NCBI RefSeq assembly: GCF_013267355.1
Contig: NZ_CP053985.1
Location: forward strand, 186,001-250,000
Origin: Achromobacter pestifer
GTDB lineage: Bacteria > Pseudomonadota > Gammaproteobacteria > Burkholderiales > Burkholderiaceae_B
Direction: 5' to 3'
Length of the DNA: 64,000 nt
In this document: piece by piece, positions 1 to 7,761 of the stretch
Layout: each line of letters opens with the position of its first letter
Position numbering within the stretch: position 1 is the stretch's first letter
Translations under genes and position numbers: made by a program
Notes under the pieces: generated by a model
What the model saw: the letters and a program-made list of their open reading frames with translations, nothing else
The model's database searches: none
What the model was told of the DNA's origin: nothing

Positions 1-348
1 CTGGAAGCCGACGGAACCCGCCGTGGTGCTGTAGTAGCCGGCAGTGGAGCTGCCCACGCGCAGCACGCCCTTGCCATGCTCGGCGCCGATGATGAAGCTG
101 CCGCTCAACACATCAGGAAAGATCAGCACGCCCCGGGCGCGCGCGACCAGTTCCTTGGACTGCGGCGACGCTTGATAGAGCTTGCCCAAGGTGGCATCGG
201 CCGCGCTGTTCAACGACTGGCGCTGTTCAGTGGCGGTTGCCGAGGATTTGGGACTGGTGGTGGTGCAGCCGGTAAACATCAGGCCGGCCACGCCGATCGC
301 CGCGGCGGCCAAGCCTGCGCGACGCAAGACAGGAAAAGTATCAAACAT
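1..348 (-). CDS. SYLF-domain (YSC84-type) lipoprotein, partial
   Basis: The first 116 codons of a gene that runs off the left edge. The start ATG at 348 follows an AAGGAGAG ribosome binding site. The protein opens with a lipoprotein signal ending FTGC (Cys28), so it should be lipidated and held at a membrane facing the periplasm. It then shows the typical SYLF/YSC84 opening: a helix with SLNSAADATLGKLY, then ARGVLIFPDVLSGSFIIGAE and a Gly/Ser/Thr-rich GYYSTTAG stretch. The family binds phospholipids in other systems; no enzyme activity is known for the bacterial lipoproteins. The rest of the domain lies outside the window. No operon partner is visible on this side. Confidence 0.8.
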   Translation of the reverse strand, partial: MFDTFPVLRRAGLAAAAIGVAGLMFTGCTTTSPKSSATATEQRQSLNSAADATLGKLYQASPQSKELVARARGVLIFPDVLSGSFIIGAEHGKGVLRVGSSTAGYYSTTAGSVGFQ

Positions 349-470
349 GGAACTCTCCTTTTTTGTTGTCACCCTTTACCAATGTACCGGGCAAATCCGC
401 CAGCGCAAAGCACACGATTGTGTGAAAAGAAACAAAAAAAACTGCCTGCTGTCGGGGTTGCGGTTTGCCG

Positions 471-725
471 CTACAGGATGCCGTAACGCGGTTCGCCCGT
501 GGATCCGTCGACCGACACGATGCCGGACAGCACCAGTTCGGCATGGCGCCGCGCAATACCGGGATCGTCGAAGGTCACGAAACGCGGCAGCGACCAGCGC
601 CGCTCGAGTTCGCCCTCCGCCCTGCGGCATACCGCAATCTCGATAGCCAACATGCCAGTATCCAACCGGATGACCTGACATTCCACCTCGAATCCATCGA
701 TATGACGCTGTGGCCATGCGCCCAT
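471..725 (-). CDS. conserved small hypothetical protein (84 aa)
   Basis: An 84-codon ORF beginning MGAWPQRHIDGFEVECQVI. I chose this start because CAGGAG lies eight bases upstream; a longer in-frame ATG at 767 has no such site. The product is soluble with no signal peptide or membrane segment. It alternates short hydrophobic strands with charged residues and has a short central segment rich in Arg and Glu. I do not recognise the family. It sits alone between the SYLF lipoprotein and the RpiR regulator, both on the same strand. Confidence 0.55.
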   Translation of the reverse strand: MGAWPQRHIDGFEVECQVIRLDTGMLAIEIAVCRRAEGELERRWSLPRFVTFDDPGIARRHAELVLSGIVSVDGSTGEPRYGIL

Positions 726-762
726 TTCTTGCTCCTGAAACTGCTTTACCCGGCCGCAATAT

Positions 763-827
763 GCCAAAAAACTTTTGGCTTGAAAAGCAATGTTTTCAAG
801 GAGTTATGGCGTACTAGCGCAGCTAGT
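763..827. repeat. three adjacent short inverted repeats
   Basis: The spacer between the RpiR gene and the small ORF holds three consecutive hairpins: GCCAAAA/TTTTGGC (763-779), CTTGAAAA/TTTTCAAG (779-800) and ACTAGC/GCTAGT (813-827). They lie just downstream of the RpiR stop codon and may end its transcript. None has a clean T-run, so a terminator role is a guess. Confidence 0.35.
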
Positions 828-919
828 GCGAACGCATCTTGCAGCCCACTGAAATGGCCGCGAATCAGCCCGTTTCCTGCTCTTTTGCGCCGCGACTGCG
901 CAACGTCGCGCAGTCGCTT

Positions 920-1783
920 TCAGCCGCCCGGCGGACGGATCCATTGCGCGTCCCACAAGCCTTCGCCGCGTTCGAGCGCCGCGCCCAATGCCTGCTTGCT
1001 GCGCTGCGCCACCGCCGCGAGCAAGGCATTGCAAACGGAAAAGGCCGCGGTGTAGGAATCGAAAGGCGATGCGCTGGAACTGCGCGCGATCAGCACGTGA
1101 TGGGCCGACGCCGCGGCGGGCGCCGATGCCGAATCGGTGATCAGGATCACCTTGCCGCCCCGTTGCCGGAAGTACTGCACCGCCTTGGCCGCGGCAACCG
1201 AGTAGCGCCTGAAGGTAAACGCCAGCAACACGTCGGCCTCGTCGATCCACAGCAGCTGGTCTTCCAGGAACAGCGGGCCGGCGGCGACCATGGGCTTGAC
1301 CGAAGGCAGGCACAGGTTCAGATAAAGCGCCACGTGGCTGGCCAGGGGCGCGGCCTGGCGCAGGCCCAGCACATGCACCCGCCCCTTGCGTTGCGTCAGC
1401 AGCCGCACGGCGGCCTCGAAGGCCGCCACGTCGATCGATGCGTAGGTCTCCTTCAGGTTGTGCTGGTCGTGCAGCAAGGCGTTATGCAAGCAGGCTCGCG
1501 GCGAGGGCTTGTCGGCGCCGACCACGTCCGCGCGCTCGCCGGGCGAGGCCAGGCGCGCCGTCACTTCCGCGCGCGCCTCCATCTGCGCCTGCGCATAGCT
1601 GTCGTAGCCGAGCTTGGCCAGCAGGCGCACCACGGTGGACGCGCTGGTGCCGACCTGCCTGGCCAGCGCCGTCGCCGATTCCAGCAGGCTTTGCGGATAG
1701 CGCGCCTGCATCTCCTCGACCAGCACTTGTTCGCTCTTGCTGAGCTTGCGGCCATAGCCGGCAATACGTTGGTGCAGGTTCAT
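920..1783 (-). CDS. MurR/RpiR family transcriptional regulator
   Basis: A 287-residue regulator with the two-domain RpiR layout. An N-terminal helix-turn-helix lies around residues 30-70 (ESATALARQVGTSASTVVRL), and a C-terminal SIS sugar-phosphate-binding fold spans about 130-265, with GRVHVLGLRQAAP and a later KVILITDSASAPAA strand-loop. RpiR proteins sense phosphorylated sugars or related metabolites through the SIS domain. The gene is divergent from the Bug receptor/deacylase pair at 1901, with a palindrome between them, so it probably controls that pair and itself. The length is normal and the ATG start is unambiguous. Confidence 0.9.
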   Translation of the reverse strand: MNLHQRIAGYGRKLSKSEQVLVEEMQARYPQSLLESATALARQVGTSASTVVRLLAKLGYDSYAQAQMEARAEVTARLASPGERADVVGADKPSPRACLHNALLHDQHNLKETYASIDVAAFEAAVRLLTQRKGRVHVLGLRQAAPLASHVALYLNLCLPSVKPMVAAGPLFLEDQLLWIDEADVLLAFTFRRYSVAAAKAVQYFRQRGGKVILITDSASAPAAASAHHVLIARSSSASPFDSYTAAFSVCNALLAAVAQRSKQALGAALERGEGLWDAQWIRPPGG

Positions 1784-1836
1784 CCTTGCATGGCCCTAGG
1801 TGATAACCCCAAATTTCACAACACTCATTGCATCTT

Positions 1837-1855
1837 ATATTGCTGCCTGCAATAT
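1837..1855. promoter_or_regulatory. perfect inverted repeat, likely RpiR operator
   Basis: ATATTGC-N5-GCAATAT lies in the 117-bp space between the divergent rpiR-type gene and the Bug receptor gene. TTGCA/TGCAA half-motifs recur on both sides (CATTGCAT and CATTGCAAAT). A 7-5-7 palindrome in a divergent promoter beside a one-component regulator is a typical operator; binding itself is inferred. Confidence 0.5.
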
Positions 1856-1900
1856 TCATTGCAAATTAGACCAAACCCGCAGTCACCACAAGAGAATTCC

Positions 1901-2899
1901 ATGAAGCATCACCCCCAGGGGCCGTCCTTGGCCCGCCGCAGCCTGGTCCTGGCCGGCCTGGGCGCCGCCTTGCTGCCATTGGCCGCGCGCGCCGACGCCT
2001 ATCCTTCGCGCCCCGTCACGCTGGTCGTCCCCTTTCCTGCGGGCGGCTCCGTCGACCTGATCGGCCGGCTGTACGCGGACGCCCTGGGCAAGGCGCTGGG
2101 TACCAGCATCATCATCGAGAACCGCGACGGCGCGGGCGGCGCCATCGGCAGCAAGCGCGTCGCGCGCGCAGCGCCGGACGGCTACACGCTGGTCGCGTCC
2201 TCGCAAAGCTCGCACCTGGCCAACCCGCTGATGCGCAATGACCTGGGCTACGACCCGATCAAGGACTTCGTCTCGATTTCGCAGCTGTCGCGCACGCCCA
2301 ATGTGCTGGTGACCAACGCCGCCGTGCCCGCGCGCAACCTGGCCGAATTCGTCGCGCTGTTGAAGGCGCGCCCCGATCAACTGCACTATGCCACCGCGGG
2401 CATCGGCAGCATGGGCCAACTCAACGCCGAGCTGCTCAAGAACACCTTGCAGCTACAGGCCGTGCACGTGCCCTATCGTGGCGGCGCACCGCTGATCAAC
2501 GCCCTGCTCTCCGATCAGGCGCAGTTCGCGCTGGACAACCTCGCGCCCTTCCTGCCGCACATCCAGGTCGGCAAGATGCGCGCGCTGGCGGTGGCCGCCC
2601 CCAAGCGCCTGGACTCCCTGCCCGACGTGCCTACCTTCGAGGAACTGGGTTACCCCGTGCTCAACTCCATGTCGTGGATCGGCCTGGCCGCGCCCGCCGG
2701 CACGCCGCCCGCCATCGTGCAGAAGCTGCTGGCCGCCGTGCGCACCGCCGCCACCGAGGACGGCATGCCGCAATCCCTGGAAAAGGCCGGCGCGCTGCCG
2801 CCCGAGAACCAGACGCCGCAGCAGTTCACCGCCATGATGTCCGAGCGCCTGGCGTTGTACAAAGACCTGATCGACCGCGCCGGCATCCGTCCTGAATAG
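1901..2899 (+). CDS. Bug-family tripartite tricarboxylate transporter receptor
   Basis: A 332-residue periplasmic binding protein of the Bug/TctC family. The leader contains ARRS, a hydrophobic stretch and an ARA cleavage site near residue 31, followed by the standard mature opening YPSRPVTLVVPFPAGGSVD. Family motifs IIENRDGAGG, PDGYTLV, VPYRGGAPLINALL and VPTFEELGYP are in order. Bug proteins bind carboxylates or amides in the periplasm; many have no dedicated TctAB membrane partner nearby, as here. The ATG at 1901 sits behind a weak site (AAGAGAA). It is 10 bp upstream of an M14-type deacylase, which suggests the ligand is an acylated or amidated carboxylate. Confidence 0.92.
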   Translation: MKHHPQGPSLARRSLVLAGLGAALLPLAARADAYPSRPVTLVVPFPAGGSVDLIGRLYADALGKALGTSIIIENRDGAGGAIGSKRVARAAPDGYTLVASSQSSHLANPLMRNDLGYDPIKDFVSISQLSRTPNVLVTNAAVPARNLAEFVALLKARPDQLHYATAGIGSMGQLNAELLKNTLQLQAVHVPYRGGAPLINALLSDQAQFALDNLAPFLPHIQVGKMRALAVAAPKRLDSLPDVPTFEELGYPVLNSMSWIGLAAPAGTPPAIVQKLLAAVRTAATEDGMPQSLEKAGALPPENQTPQQFTAMMSERLALYKDLIDRAGIRPE

Positions 2900-2909
2900 G
2901 CCACACTCC

Positions 2910-3863
2910 ATGAAAAATCCCGCATTCGAACCCGACACTGCTCCGCTCGAAGTCCTGCCGCGCAATCTCTCGGCCTACCGCGAGGGCAATGTCGGCATCC
3001 CCTACGTGCACCGTTTCGAGTCGGGCCGTCCCGGCCCGCACGTGCTGATCAACGCCATCACGCACGGCAATGAAATCTGCGGCATGGTGGCTGCGACCCA
3101 TCTGCTGGACAGCGGCGTGCGCCCCAAGATCGGCACGCTCACGGTCAGCTTCGCGCACGTCGAAGCCTATGAAGCCTTCGATATCGAGAACCCCTACGAG
3201 AACCGCCAGCTGGTCCACAACCTGAACCGCATCTGGTCGGCGGCCATGCTGGACGGCCCGGAAGACAGCCCCGAACTGCGCCGCGCCCGCGAGCTGCGTC
3301 CGGTGCTCGACGCCGCCGACTTCGTGCTGGACATTCATTCCACCCGCGCGCCGGTGCAACCCTTCTGGGTCTACACGGAAATGGACCGCAACACGGCGCT
3401 GGCCAGCGCCGTCGGCATCCCGCAGGTGCATCTGGTGATGCCGCCCGACCTCTTTCCGGGCACCGGCGTCATGGGCTACGGCCGCCATGGTGATCCGCAC
3501 TCCGACAGCAATGGCTCGCTGGTGGTCGAATGCGGCCAGCATTTCGCGCAATCCGCCGCCGACCTGGCCACGGACGTCACGCTGCGCTTCCTGGCGCACA
3601 CGGGCCTGATCGACATGCCCGCCGGCACGCCGCCTCCGCCCGCGCCGCAGCGCTACCGCCTGCTCGAAGTGCACATGGTGAAGTCCGAGGACTTCACCTT
3701 CACCCGTCCGGTCATCGGCTTCGAAACCTACGCCAAGGGTGAACTCATCGCCATGAACGGCACCGAGGAAATCCGTTCGCCCTGCGACGACTGCACCATC
3801 TTCATGCCCACCCGCATGCCCATCGTGGGCCGCGAAGCGGTGTACCTGACCGTGGCGATCTGA
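2910..3863 (+). CDS. succinylglutamate desuccinylase/aspartoacylase family deacylase
   Basis: A 317-residue zinc-dependent deacylase of the M14-like AstE/AspA family. Zinc ligands are visible as H52 and E55 in THGNE and as H143 in LDIHST. The substrate-carboxylate motif NLNR (104-107) is present, and the C-terminal half has the beta domain typical of the family. These enzymes cleave an N-acyl group from an amino acid, or an amide of a carboxylic acid. The gene follows the Bug receptor by 10 bp and is probably co-transcribed with it. The likely job is hydrolysis of the imported ligand; the exact substrate cannot be read from sequence. Confidence 0.85.
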   Translation: MKNPAFEPDTAPLEVLPRNLSAYREGNVGIPYVHRFESGRPGPHVLINAITHGNEICGMVAATHLLDSGVRPKIGTLTVSFAHVEAYEAFDIENPYENRQLVHNLNRIWSAAMLDGPEDSPELRRARELRPVLDAADFVLDIHSTRAPVQPFWVYTEMDRNTALASAVGIPQVHLVMPPDLFPGTGVMGYGRHGDPHSDSNGSLVVECGQHFAQSAADLATDVTLRFLAHTGLIDMPAGTPPPPAPQRYRLLEVHMVKSEDFTFTRPVIGFETYAKGELIAMNGTEEIRSPCDDCTIFMPTRMPIVGREAVYLTVAI

Positions 3864-3893
3864 TCGCCGCCCGCCGGCGCCTGATATGGGTCG

Positions 3894-4328
3894 TCAAAGA
3901 TCCGGAATCAGGCGCTTGCCCAGGCTGATGACCTCGTCCTGCTGAAAGCCCAGGGCCGCATAGAAGTCCTTCACGGCAACGTTGCCCGAGCGTATCAGCA
4001 GATTGATCTTGGGGCAGCCCATGGCCAGCAGCTTGCGCTCGACCGCCTGCATCAGCGCGGTCGCATGGCCACGGCGCTGATGCGCGGGCGATACCGCCAG
4101 GTAGTTGATCCAGGCGCGGTGGCCGTCATAGCCGCCCATCAGCGTCGCGACGATCGCGCCGTCCGCCTCCCCCACCAGGAACAGATCCGCTTGCACCGCG
4201 AGCTTGCGCGCAATGTCCTTGCGCGGATCGTTCCATGGGCGGGTCAGGCCGCAGTCATGCCACAGCTGGATGATCGCGGCTTCGTCGGTCGAATGGTAGG
4301 GCCGGATGGCGAGGTCTTGCGCACTCAT
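3894..4328 (-). CDS. GNAT family N-acetyltransferase (YpeA-like)
   Basis: A 144-residue acetyltransferase with a single GNAT fold. The acetyl-CoA loop is in VSPAHQRRGHATALM, with strand INYLAV before it and the late NVAVKDFYAALGF motif. The start at 4328 (MSAQDLAIRP) has GGAAC upstream and matches YpeA-type proteins in length; an upstream in-frame ATG adds eight unlikely residues. YpeA-type enzymes have poorly known substrates. The gene is preceded by an unusual leader (4394-4539) with a short ORF, nested hairpins and an intrinsic terminator, which suggests attenuation control. Confidence 0.87.
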   Translation of the reverse strand: MSAQDLAIRPYHSTDEAAIIQLWHDCGLTRPWNDPRKDIARKLAVQADLFLVGEADGAIVATLMGGYDGHRAWINYLAVSPAHQRRGHATALMQAVERKLLAMGCPKINLLIRSGNVAVKDFYAALGFQQDEVISLGKRLIPDL

Positions 4329-4393
4329 GCTTCGTTCCTTCAAGGATGGCAACGAAAGCCTTGCGATACGCCTCGACAGCGGGACCAGCCAGA

Positions 4394-4425
4394 AACAAAA
4401 AAGCCACGAGGGGTATCGTGGCTTT
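4394..4425 (-). terminator. intrinsic terminator ahead of the GNAT gene
   Basis: On the minus strand a 10-bp perfect stem (AAAGCCACGA/TCGTGGCTTT, six-base loop) is followed by a run of six T. It lies 66 bp upstream of the GNAT start and about 155 bp after the phzF stop, so it either ends phzF transcripts or attenuates the GNAT gene. Its relation to the leader ORF favours the second reading. Confidence 0.75.
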
Positions 4426-4467
4426 CAGGGATAGTCGCCGAGGGTTCGGCGCCTGGACGTGACTGGC

Positions 4468-4489
4468 CACTCAACGTAGACGTCGAGTG
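4468..4489 (-). ncRNA. leader hairpin overlapping the end of a short ORF
   Basis: In minus-strand RNA, CACTCGACG and CGUUGAGUG pair over nine positions (one G-U) around a UCUA tetraloop. The hairpin covers the last six codons and stop of the leader ORF at 4471-4539. Its distal arm continues into GUGGC (4466-4470), which can instead pair with GCCAC in the 5' arm of the terminator. That is the alternative-pairing layout of an attenuator. Structure is read by eye, not computed. Confidence 0.45.
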
Positions 4490-4539
4490 ATTCGTCGGCA
4501 AGCGGCGCCGGAGATCGGCGCGAAATGCGGTGCGGTCAT
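4471..4539 (-). CDS. putative Arg-rich leader peptide (22 aa)
   Basis: A 22-codon ORF starting MTAPHFAPIS and ending CRRITRRLR. Six of its last eight codons are Arg or Thr/Ile-spaced Arg, including CGA codons that are normally rare in GC-rich genomes. A TTGGCG-N18-TATGCT promoter puts the transcript start at or next to the AUG, so the message may be leaderless. The stop codon lies inside a stable hairpin, followed by an intrinsic terminator and then the GNAT gene. I infer a ribosome-stalling leader peptide; it could also be a chance ORF. Confidence 0.4.
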   Translation of the reverse strand: MTAPHFAPISGAACRRITRRLR

Positions 4540-4545
4540 GCGGGC

Positions 4546-4575
4546 AAGCATACACGAGCCCCCGCGGCGCCGCCA
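4546..4575 (-). promoter_or_regulatory. candidate sigma-70 promoter of the GNAT leader
   Basis: On the minus strand TTGGCG and TATGCT are separated by 18 bp, with the -10 hexamer about seven bases before the leader-peptide ATG at 4539. It matches the sigma-70 consensus at 4/6 in each hexamer. Assigned by eye. Confidence 0.35.
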
Positions 4576-4578
4576 AGC

Positions 4579-5493
4579 TCAAGACACATCAGGCGCCGCC
4601 AGCGTGCCTTCCATGACCACCACGGCCTCGCCCGCCACGCCCGCCCACACGCCGTCGGCGCGCGGTTCGGCGTGGGCCAGCAGCACGCTGGCGCGCCCCA
4701 TGTCCACGCCCTGCTCCACCCGCAGGCGCAGCGCGCCATCCCCGCGCAAGGCCGCGCGCAAGGCCGTCATGGCCGCCGTCGCGCTGCCGGTCGCGGGGTC
4801 TTCCGTCATGCGCCCGGTAAACATGCGGGCCTGCACATCCGGCTGTCCACCCGCCCCGCCCGAGCGGGTGTCGGTGGTATAGGCATAGATGGACTTCGCG
4901 CCGTCCAGCGGCAGCAGGGCCGCGTAGCCCGCCGGGTCGGGCACGGCCCGGCGCAAGGCGTCGCGGCTGGCCAACTGCACCACCAGGAAGATCAGGCCGA
5001 CCGACGCCACCTGCGGCGCATGCGCGGAGGTATCGATGTCCGCGGGATCCAGGCTCAAGGCCCGCGCCACGGCGGCGGCCGGCGCCTCGCTGGCGCGCGA
5101 CAAGGGTTGTGGCGCGAGCAGTTCCGCAGCGTCCACTCCCCTTGCGCCCGTCCGCAGCGCAATGCGCACCAGTCCCGCTTCCTCTTCGAACACGAAGGCA
5201 TCCGGCACGGTCACGCCCGAAGCCGCCATTTCCCGCGCCAGCACCACGGCCGTGCCCACATTCGGATGTCCCGCGAACGGCACCTCGCGGTCGGGCGTGA
5301 AGATGCGCACCCAGGCCGTATGGGCAGGATTGCGCGGCGGCAGCACAAAGCTGGTTTCGGAATAGTTGAATTCGCGCGCGATGCGCTGCATCTGCGCCGC
5401 GCTCAGCCCTTGGGCGTCGAATACGACTGCCAGCGGATTGCCGCCGTACGCTTGGCTGGTGAACACATCGGCGGTGACATAACGGTAGCGCAT
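4579..5493 (-). CDS. PhzF family isomerase-like protein
   Basis: A 304-residue PhzF-fold protein, the normal family length. The start is MRYRYVTADVFT at 5493 with an AGAGG site; the longer reading frame upstream is Arg-rich non-coding-like sequence. The family motifs are present: GGNPLAVVF near residues 17-25, the catalytic-glutamate motif NYSETSFV (E46), VPFAGHPNVGTA and the C-terminal MTEDPATGSATAA. PhzF proteins catalyse isomerisation or epimerisation in phenazine pathways, but most homologues outside those clusters have unknown substrates. No phenazine genes are nearby, so a housekeeping role is more likely. Confidence 0.9.
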   Translation of the reverse strand: MRYRYVTADVFTSQAYGGNPLAVVFDAQGLSAAQMQRIAREFNYSETSFVLPPRNPAHTAWVRIFTPDREVPFAGHPNVGTAVVLAREMAASGVTVPDAFVFEEEAGLVRIALRTGARGVDAAELLAPQPLSRASEAPAAAVARALSLDPADIDTSAHAPQVASVGLIFLVVQLASRDALRRAVPDPAGYAALLPLDGAKSIYAYTTDTRSGGAGGQPDVQARMFTGRMTEDPATGSATAAMTALRAALRGDGALRLRVEQGVDMGRASVLLAHAEPRADGVWAGVAGEAVVVMEGTLAAPDVS

Positions 5494-5697
5494 GGGACGT
5501 CCTCTCAGGCCGCGCGGACTGCGTGGCGACCTGGGAAGTGTGCGCGGCCGGCGCCCTGCCCGCCAGACACAGAGACGGCGAATCGAGACCGTAACAGCGG
5601 GTGGATTTGGCATAGACTATGCCCCACAAGCCCGGCGGCTCTTGCCGCTTTCCAGCCGCCGGCACATGACGATTTGCGCACGCCCGGAACCCGCCAT

Positions 5698-6069
5698 ATG
5701 TCCACGGTACGCACCTACTTCGAGAACCGCCTGCCTGCCGGCGAACTTGCCCGACTGATGCTGGCGCAGGAGCCGTTCTTTCTTGAGAACATCGTCGACA
5801 TCGATCAAACCGCGGCGGCGATGCAGTCGTTCTGCCATGAACACAGGCTGACCGCGCAGGTGCTCAAGCAACCCTACAACCGCGGCATCACGGGTTGGGA
5901 TCTGGCCAGCTTTCTTCCCGCCTGGATCGGCGCCCTGGCGCTTGGCCTGTTTGCCGCCACCACCCTGGGCAGGCGACGAACGGACGTCACCATCAAACTG
6001 CGCAGCAACAGCCTGCTCGAAGTGTGTTTTTCCCGGCCTGCCCCACGTCCAGGCGCCGCCCTGCCTTGA
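5698..6069 (+). CDS. hypothetical protein with one membrane-like segment (123 aa)
   Basis: A 123-codon ORF starting MSTVRTYFENRLPAGELARL at an ATG with no strong ribosome binding site. An amphipathic N-terminal half (about 1-70) with a LMLAQEPFFLENIVDID motif is followed by one hydrophobic segment (about 77-92, AWIGALALGLFAATTL) and a basic C-terminal tail ending in Pro/Ala-rich sequence. I do not recognise the family. It is divergent from phzF across a 204-bp spacer and is followed by another unknown membrane protein on the same strand. Confidence 0.5.
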   Translation: MSTVRTYFENRLPAGELARLMLAQEPFFLENIVDIDQTAAAMQSFCHEHRLTAQVLKQPYNRGITGWDLASFLPAWIGALALGLFAATTLGRRRTDVTIKLRSNSLLEVCFSRPAPRPGAALP

Positions 6070-6141
6070 TCTCCGCCGCGCGCCGCCCTCCTGTCTTGCA
6101 TCAACCTAGCCGCCACGCAGGCCCAGTACAATGTCCCATAT

Positions 6142-6795
6142 ATGGGGATGAAAAAAATGAAAGACAGTGCAAGGCCCGCGGGGGCTCTTACCGTCGAAGC
6201 GGCGGTACGTCTGGCGGAGAACTGGGCGCACGCACATCACGCGGATGCCGAACGAAGCCGGAAATTCGCGGCCCAGTGGCATCGGGACACCAGCCCCGAC
6301 GACAGGCAAGGCGATGTACTGCTTAGGGATCTCGCCTTCTTTTTCCAAGCCGCTTCCAGCGACGCCGCTTACTGGCGCTCGGTCGGAGACTTCACCGAGG
6401 AAGCCACCGGCCCCTGGGGAGTCCAGGCGCTGAAAGCCTTGGCCGGCTTGAACCTCATCGGCCTGGCGGCGGCCTTCATCCTGTTTGCGGCGCGCGACAG
6501 CTCGGCTTTCACTGCAGGGGCGATCAGCGCCTGCGCCTTGTTCCTGGGCGGGCTGCTGCTGGCCTATCCGGCGCTGCGGCTCACCCGCATTTCCCGCTCC
6601 ACGGCGAACGCCGCCTCGGCTTTGCAGAGCCGCGAGGCGGGCGCGGCATCGACCTGGGAACAGCTGCGCTCAGCCAATGACGGCAACCCCAATGTCGGCC
6701 GCAAGGAACGCAAGATCGCCCTGCGCCTGGCCGCCGCCATGGCCGCCACCGCCACGGCGGGCTGTGCGCTGCTGATTGCCACGGTGTGGTTCTAG
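6142..6795 (+). CDS. hypothetical membrane protein (about 217 aa)
   Basis: An ORF with a soluble N-terminal third (about 1-85, rich in Ala, Arg, His and Asp) and three hydrophobic segments: around 97-114 (LNLIGLAAAFILFAA), 118-140 (ISACALFLGGLLLAYPALRL) and 190-215 near the C-terminus. Three in-frame ATGs (6142, 6148, 6157) compete; a GGGGA eight bases before 6157 may favour the last. The family is not recognised. It is convergent with the HxlR regulator 22 bp downstream. Confidence 0.55.
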   Translation: MGMKKMKDSARPAGALTVEAAVRLAENWAHAHHADAERSRKFAAQWHRDTSPDDRQGDVLLRDLAFFFQAASSDAAYWRSVGDFTEEATGPWGVQALKALAGLNLIGLAAAFILFAARDSSAFTAGAISACALFLGGLLLAYPALRLTRISRSTANAASALQSREAGAASTWEQLRSANDGNPNVGRKERKIALRLAAAMAATATAGCALLIATVWF

Positions 6796-6817
6796 CGGGC
6801 AACCAAGCCGGCGGCCG

Positions 6818-7225
6818 CTAGCGGTGTCGGGCCGGCTTCTCGCTCGCCGCCTGTGCCTGTGCATCGAAGGATTCCCTGGCCGCGTCGATATCGGCAATGT
6901 GCTGGCTGGCCCAGCATCCCAGCGCGATGACGGGCTCGGTGAGCGAGCGTCCCAGCGGTGTCAGCTCATACTCCACATGCGGCGGCATCACTGAAAAAAC
7001 CGTGCGCTTGATGAGTCCGTCGCGCTCCAGCCCGCGCAGGCAAAGCGTCAGCATCCGTTGCGAAATGCCGTTGATGGTGCGTTTGATTTCGGTGAAACGA
7101 CGCGGGCCATCGGACAGAATCATGATGATGAGGACGCTCCATTTTTCACCGATGCGCGCCAGCACTTGACTGATTTTTTGGCAGTCCTGCTCGTGCAAAG
7201 CGTGGAGCTTTTCAGTCACATTCAT
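6818..7225 (-). CDS. HxlR family winged-helix regulator
   Basis: A 135-residue HxlR-type regulator. The winged helix spans about residues 15-110: KISQVLARIGEKWSVLIIMIL, then RRFTEIKRTINGISQRMLT (recognition helix), LERDGLIKRTVF and the wing VEYELTPLGRSL. Cys15 lies at the position used as a redox or electrophile sensor in several HxlR proteins (YodB, HypR), so a thiol-sensing role is possible. The gene is divergent from doxX-pirin across 95 bp; HxlR/DoxX/pirin sets are commonly linked to quinone or electrophile stress. An imperfect pair TAGCCTC/GAGGCTA (7284-7314) in the spacer could be its operator. Confidence 0.9.
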   Translation of the reverse strand: MNVTEKLHALHEQDCQKISQVLARIGEKWSVLIIMILSDGPRRFTEIKRTINGISQRMLTLCLRGLERDGLIKRTVFSVMPPHVEYELTPLGRSLTEPVIALGCWASQHIADIDAARESFDAQAQAASEKPARHR

Positions 7226-7320
7226 AATACCGAGTTCTCCTGATGTGCCGTATTGTGCACGATCGAGACCGTAGTTACATTGCTAGCCTCAGTCACAATT
7301 TTATACCGAGGCTACCCGCA

Positions 7321-7743
7321 ATGAAGCTCCCCCACAGCAGCGCCGAGATACCGCCAGCGCAGCCCCAAGTCCGAATCTCCAAGTACGTTTCCCGAGGACT
7401 GCGCATCCTCGCCGCGGTCGTATTCCTTGCTGCAGGCGCAGCCAAACTGGCGGGCGTTCCCGCCATGGTCCAGCCCTTCGATCAACTCGGCATCGGACAA
7501 TGGTTCCGCATCCTCACTGGCATCGTCGAGGTGATCGGCGGGGTAGCCGTCCTCATCCCCGCGACAGCCTTCCTCGGCGGACTACTGCTGAGCGCCACCA
7601 TGATCGGCGCCCTGCTGGCCCATTCGTTCGTCATCGAGGGCAGTCCGGTTCCGGCCCTGGTGCTCCTGCTCATCACGGCTGCGATCACCTGGCAGCATCG
7701 TCCCAACGGGCTGGCCGCCGCCGCGCGTGCGGCCCGTGCCTGA
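7321..7743 (+). CDS. DoxX family membrane protein
   Basis: A 140-residue, four-helix inner-membrane protein of the DoxX/DoxD family. The segments are GLRILAAVVFLAAGAAKLAG, WFRILTGIVEVIGGVAVLIPA, FLGGLLLSATMIGALLAHSF and VPALVLLLITAAITW. The start MKLPHSSAE at 7321 fits the family better than a farther upstream ATG at 7243. The family is linked to thiosulfate:quinone reduction or redox stress, but most members lack a proven reaction. It is followed by a pirin 18 bp later and faces an HxlR regulator. Confidence 0.85.
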   Translation: MKLPHSSAEIPPAQPQVRISKYVSRGLRILAAVVFLAAGAAKLAGVPAMVQPFDQLGIGQWFRILTGIVEVIGGVAVLIPATAFLGGLLLSATMIGALLAHSFVIEGSPVPALVLLLITAAITWQHRPNGLAAAARAARA

Positions 7744-7761
7744 CACGGCGGACGCGACGCC

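Noticed and set aside
7284..7314. TAGCCTC/GAGGCTA inverted repeat as HxlR operator
   Set aside because: The 17-base spacer is long for a single dimer site and no second copy supports it; kept only as a remark in the HxlR entry.
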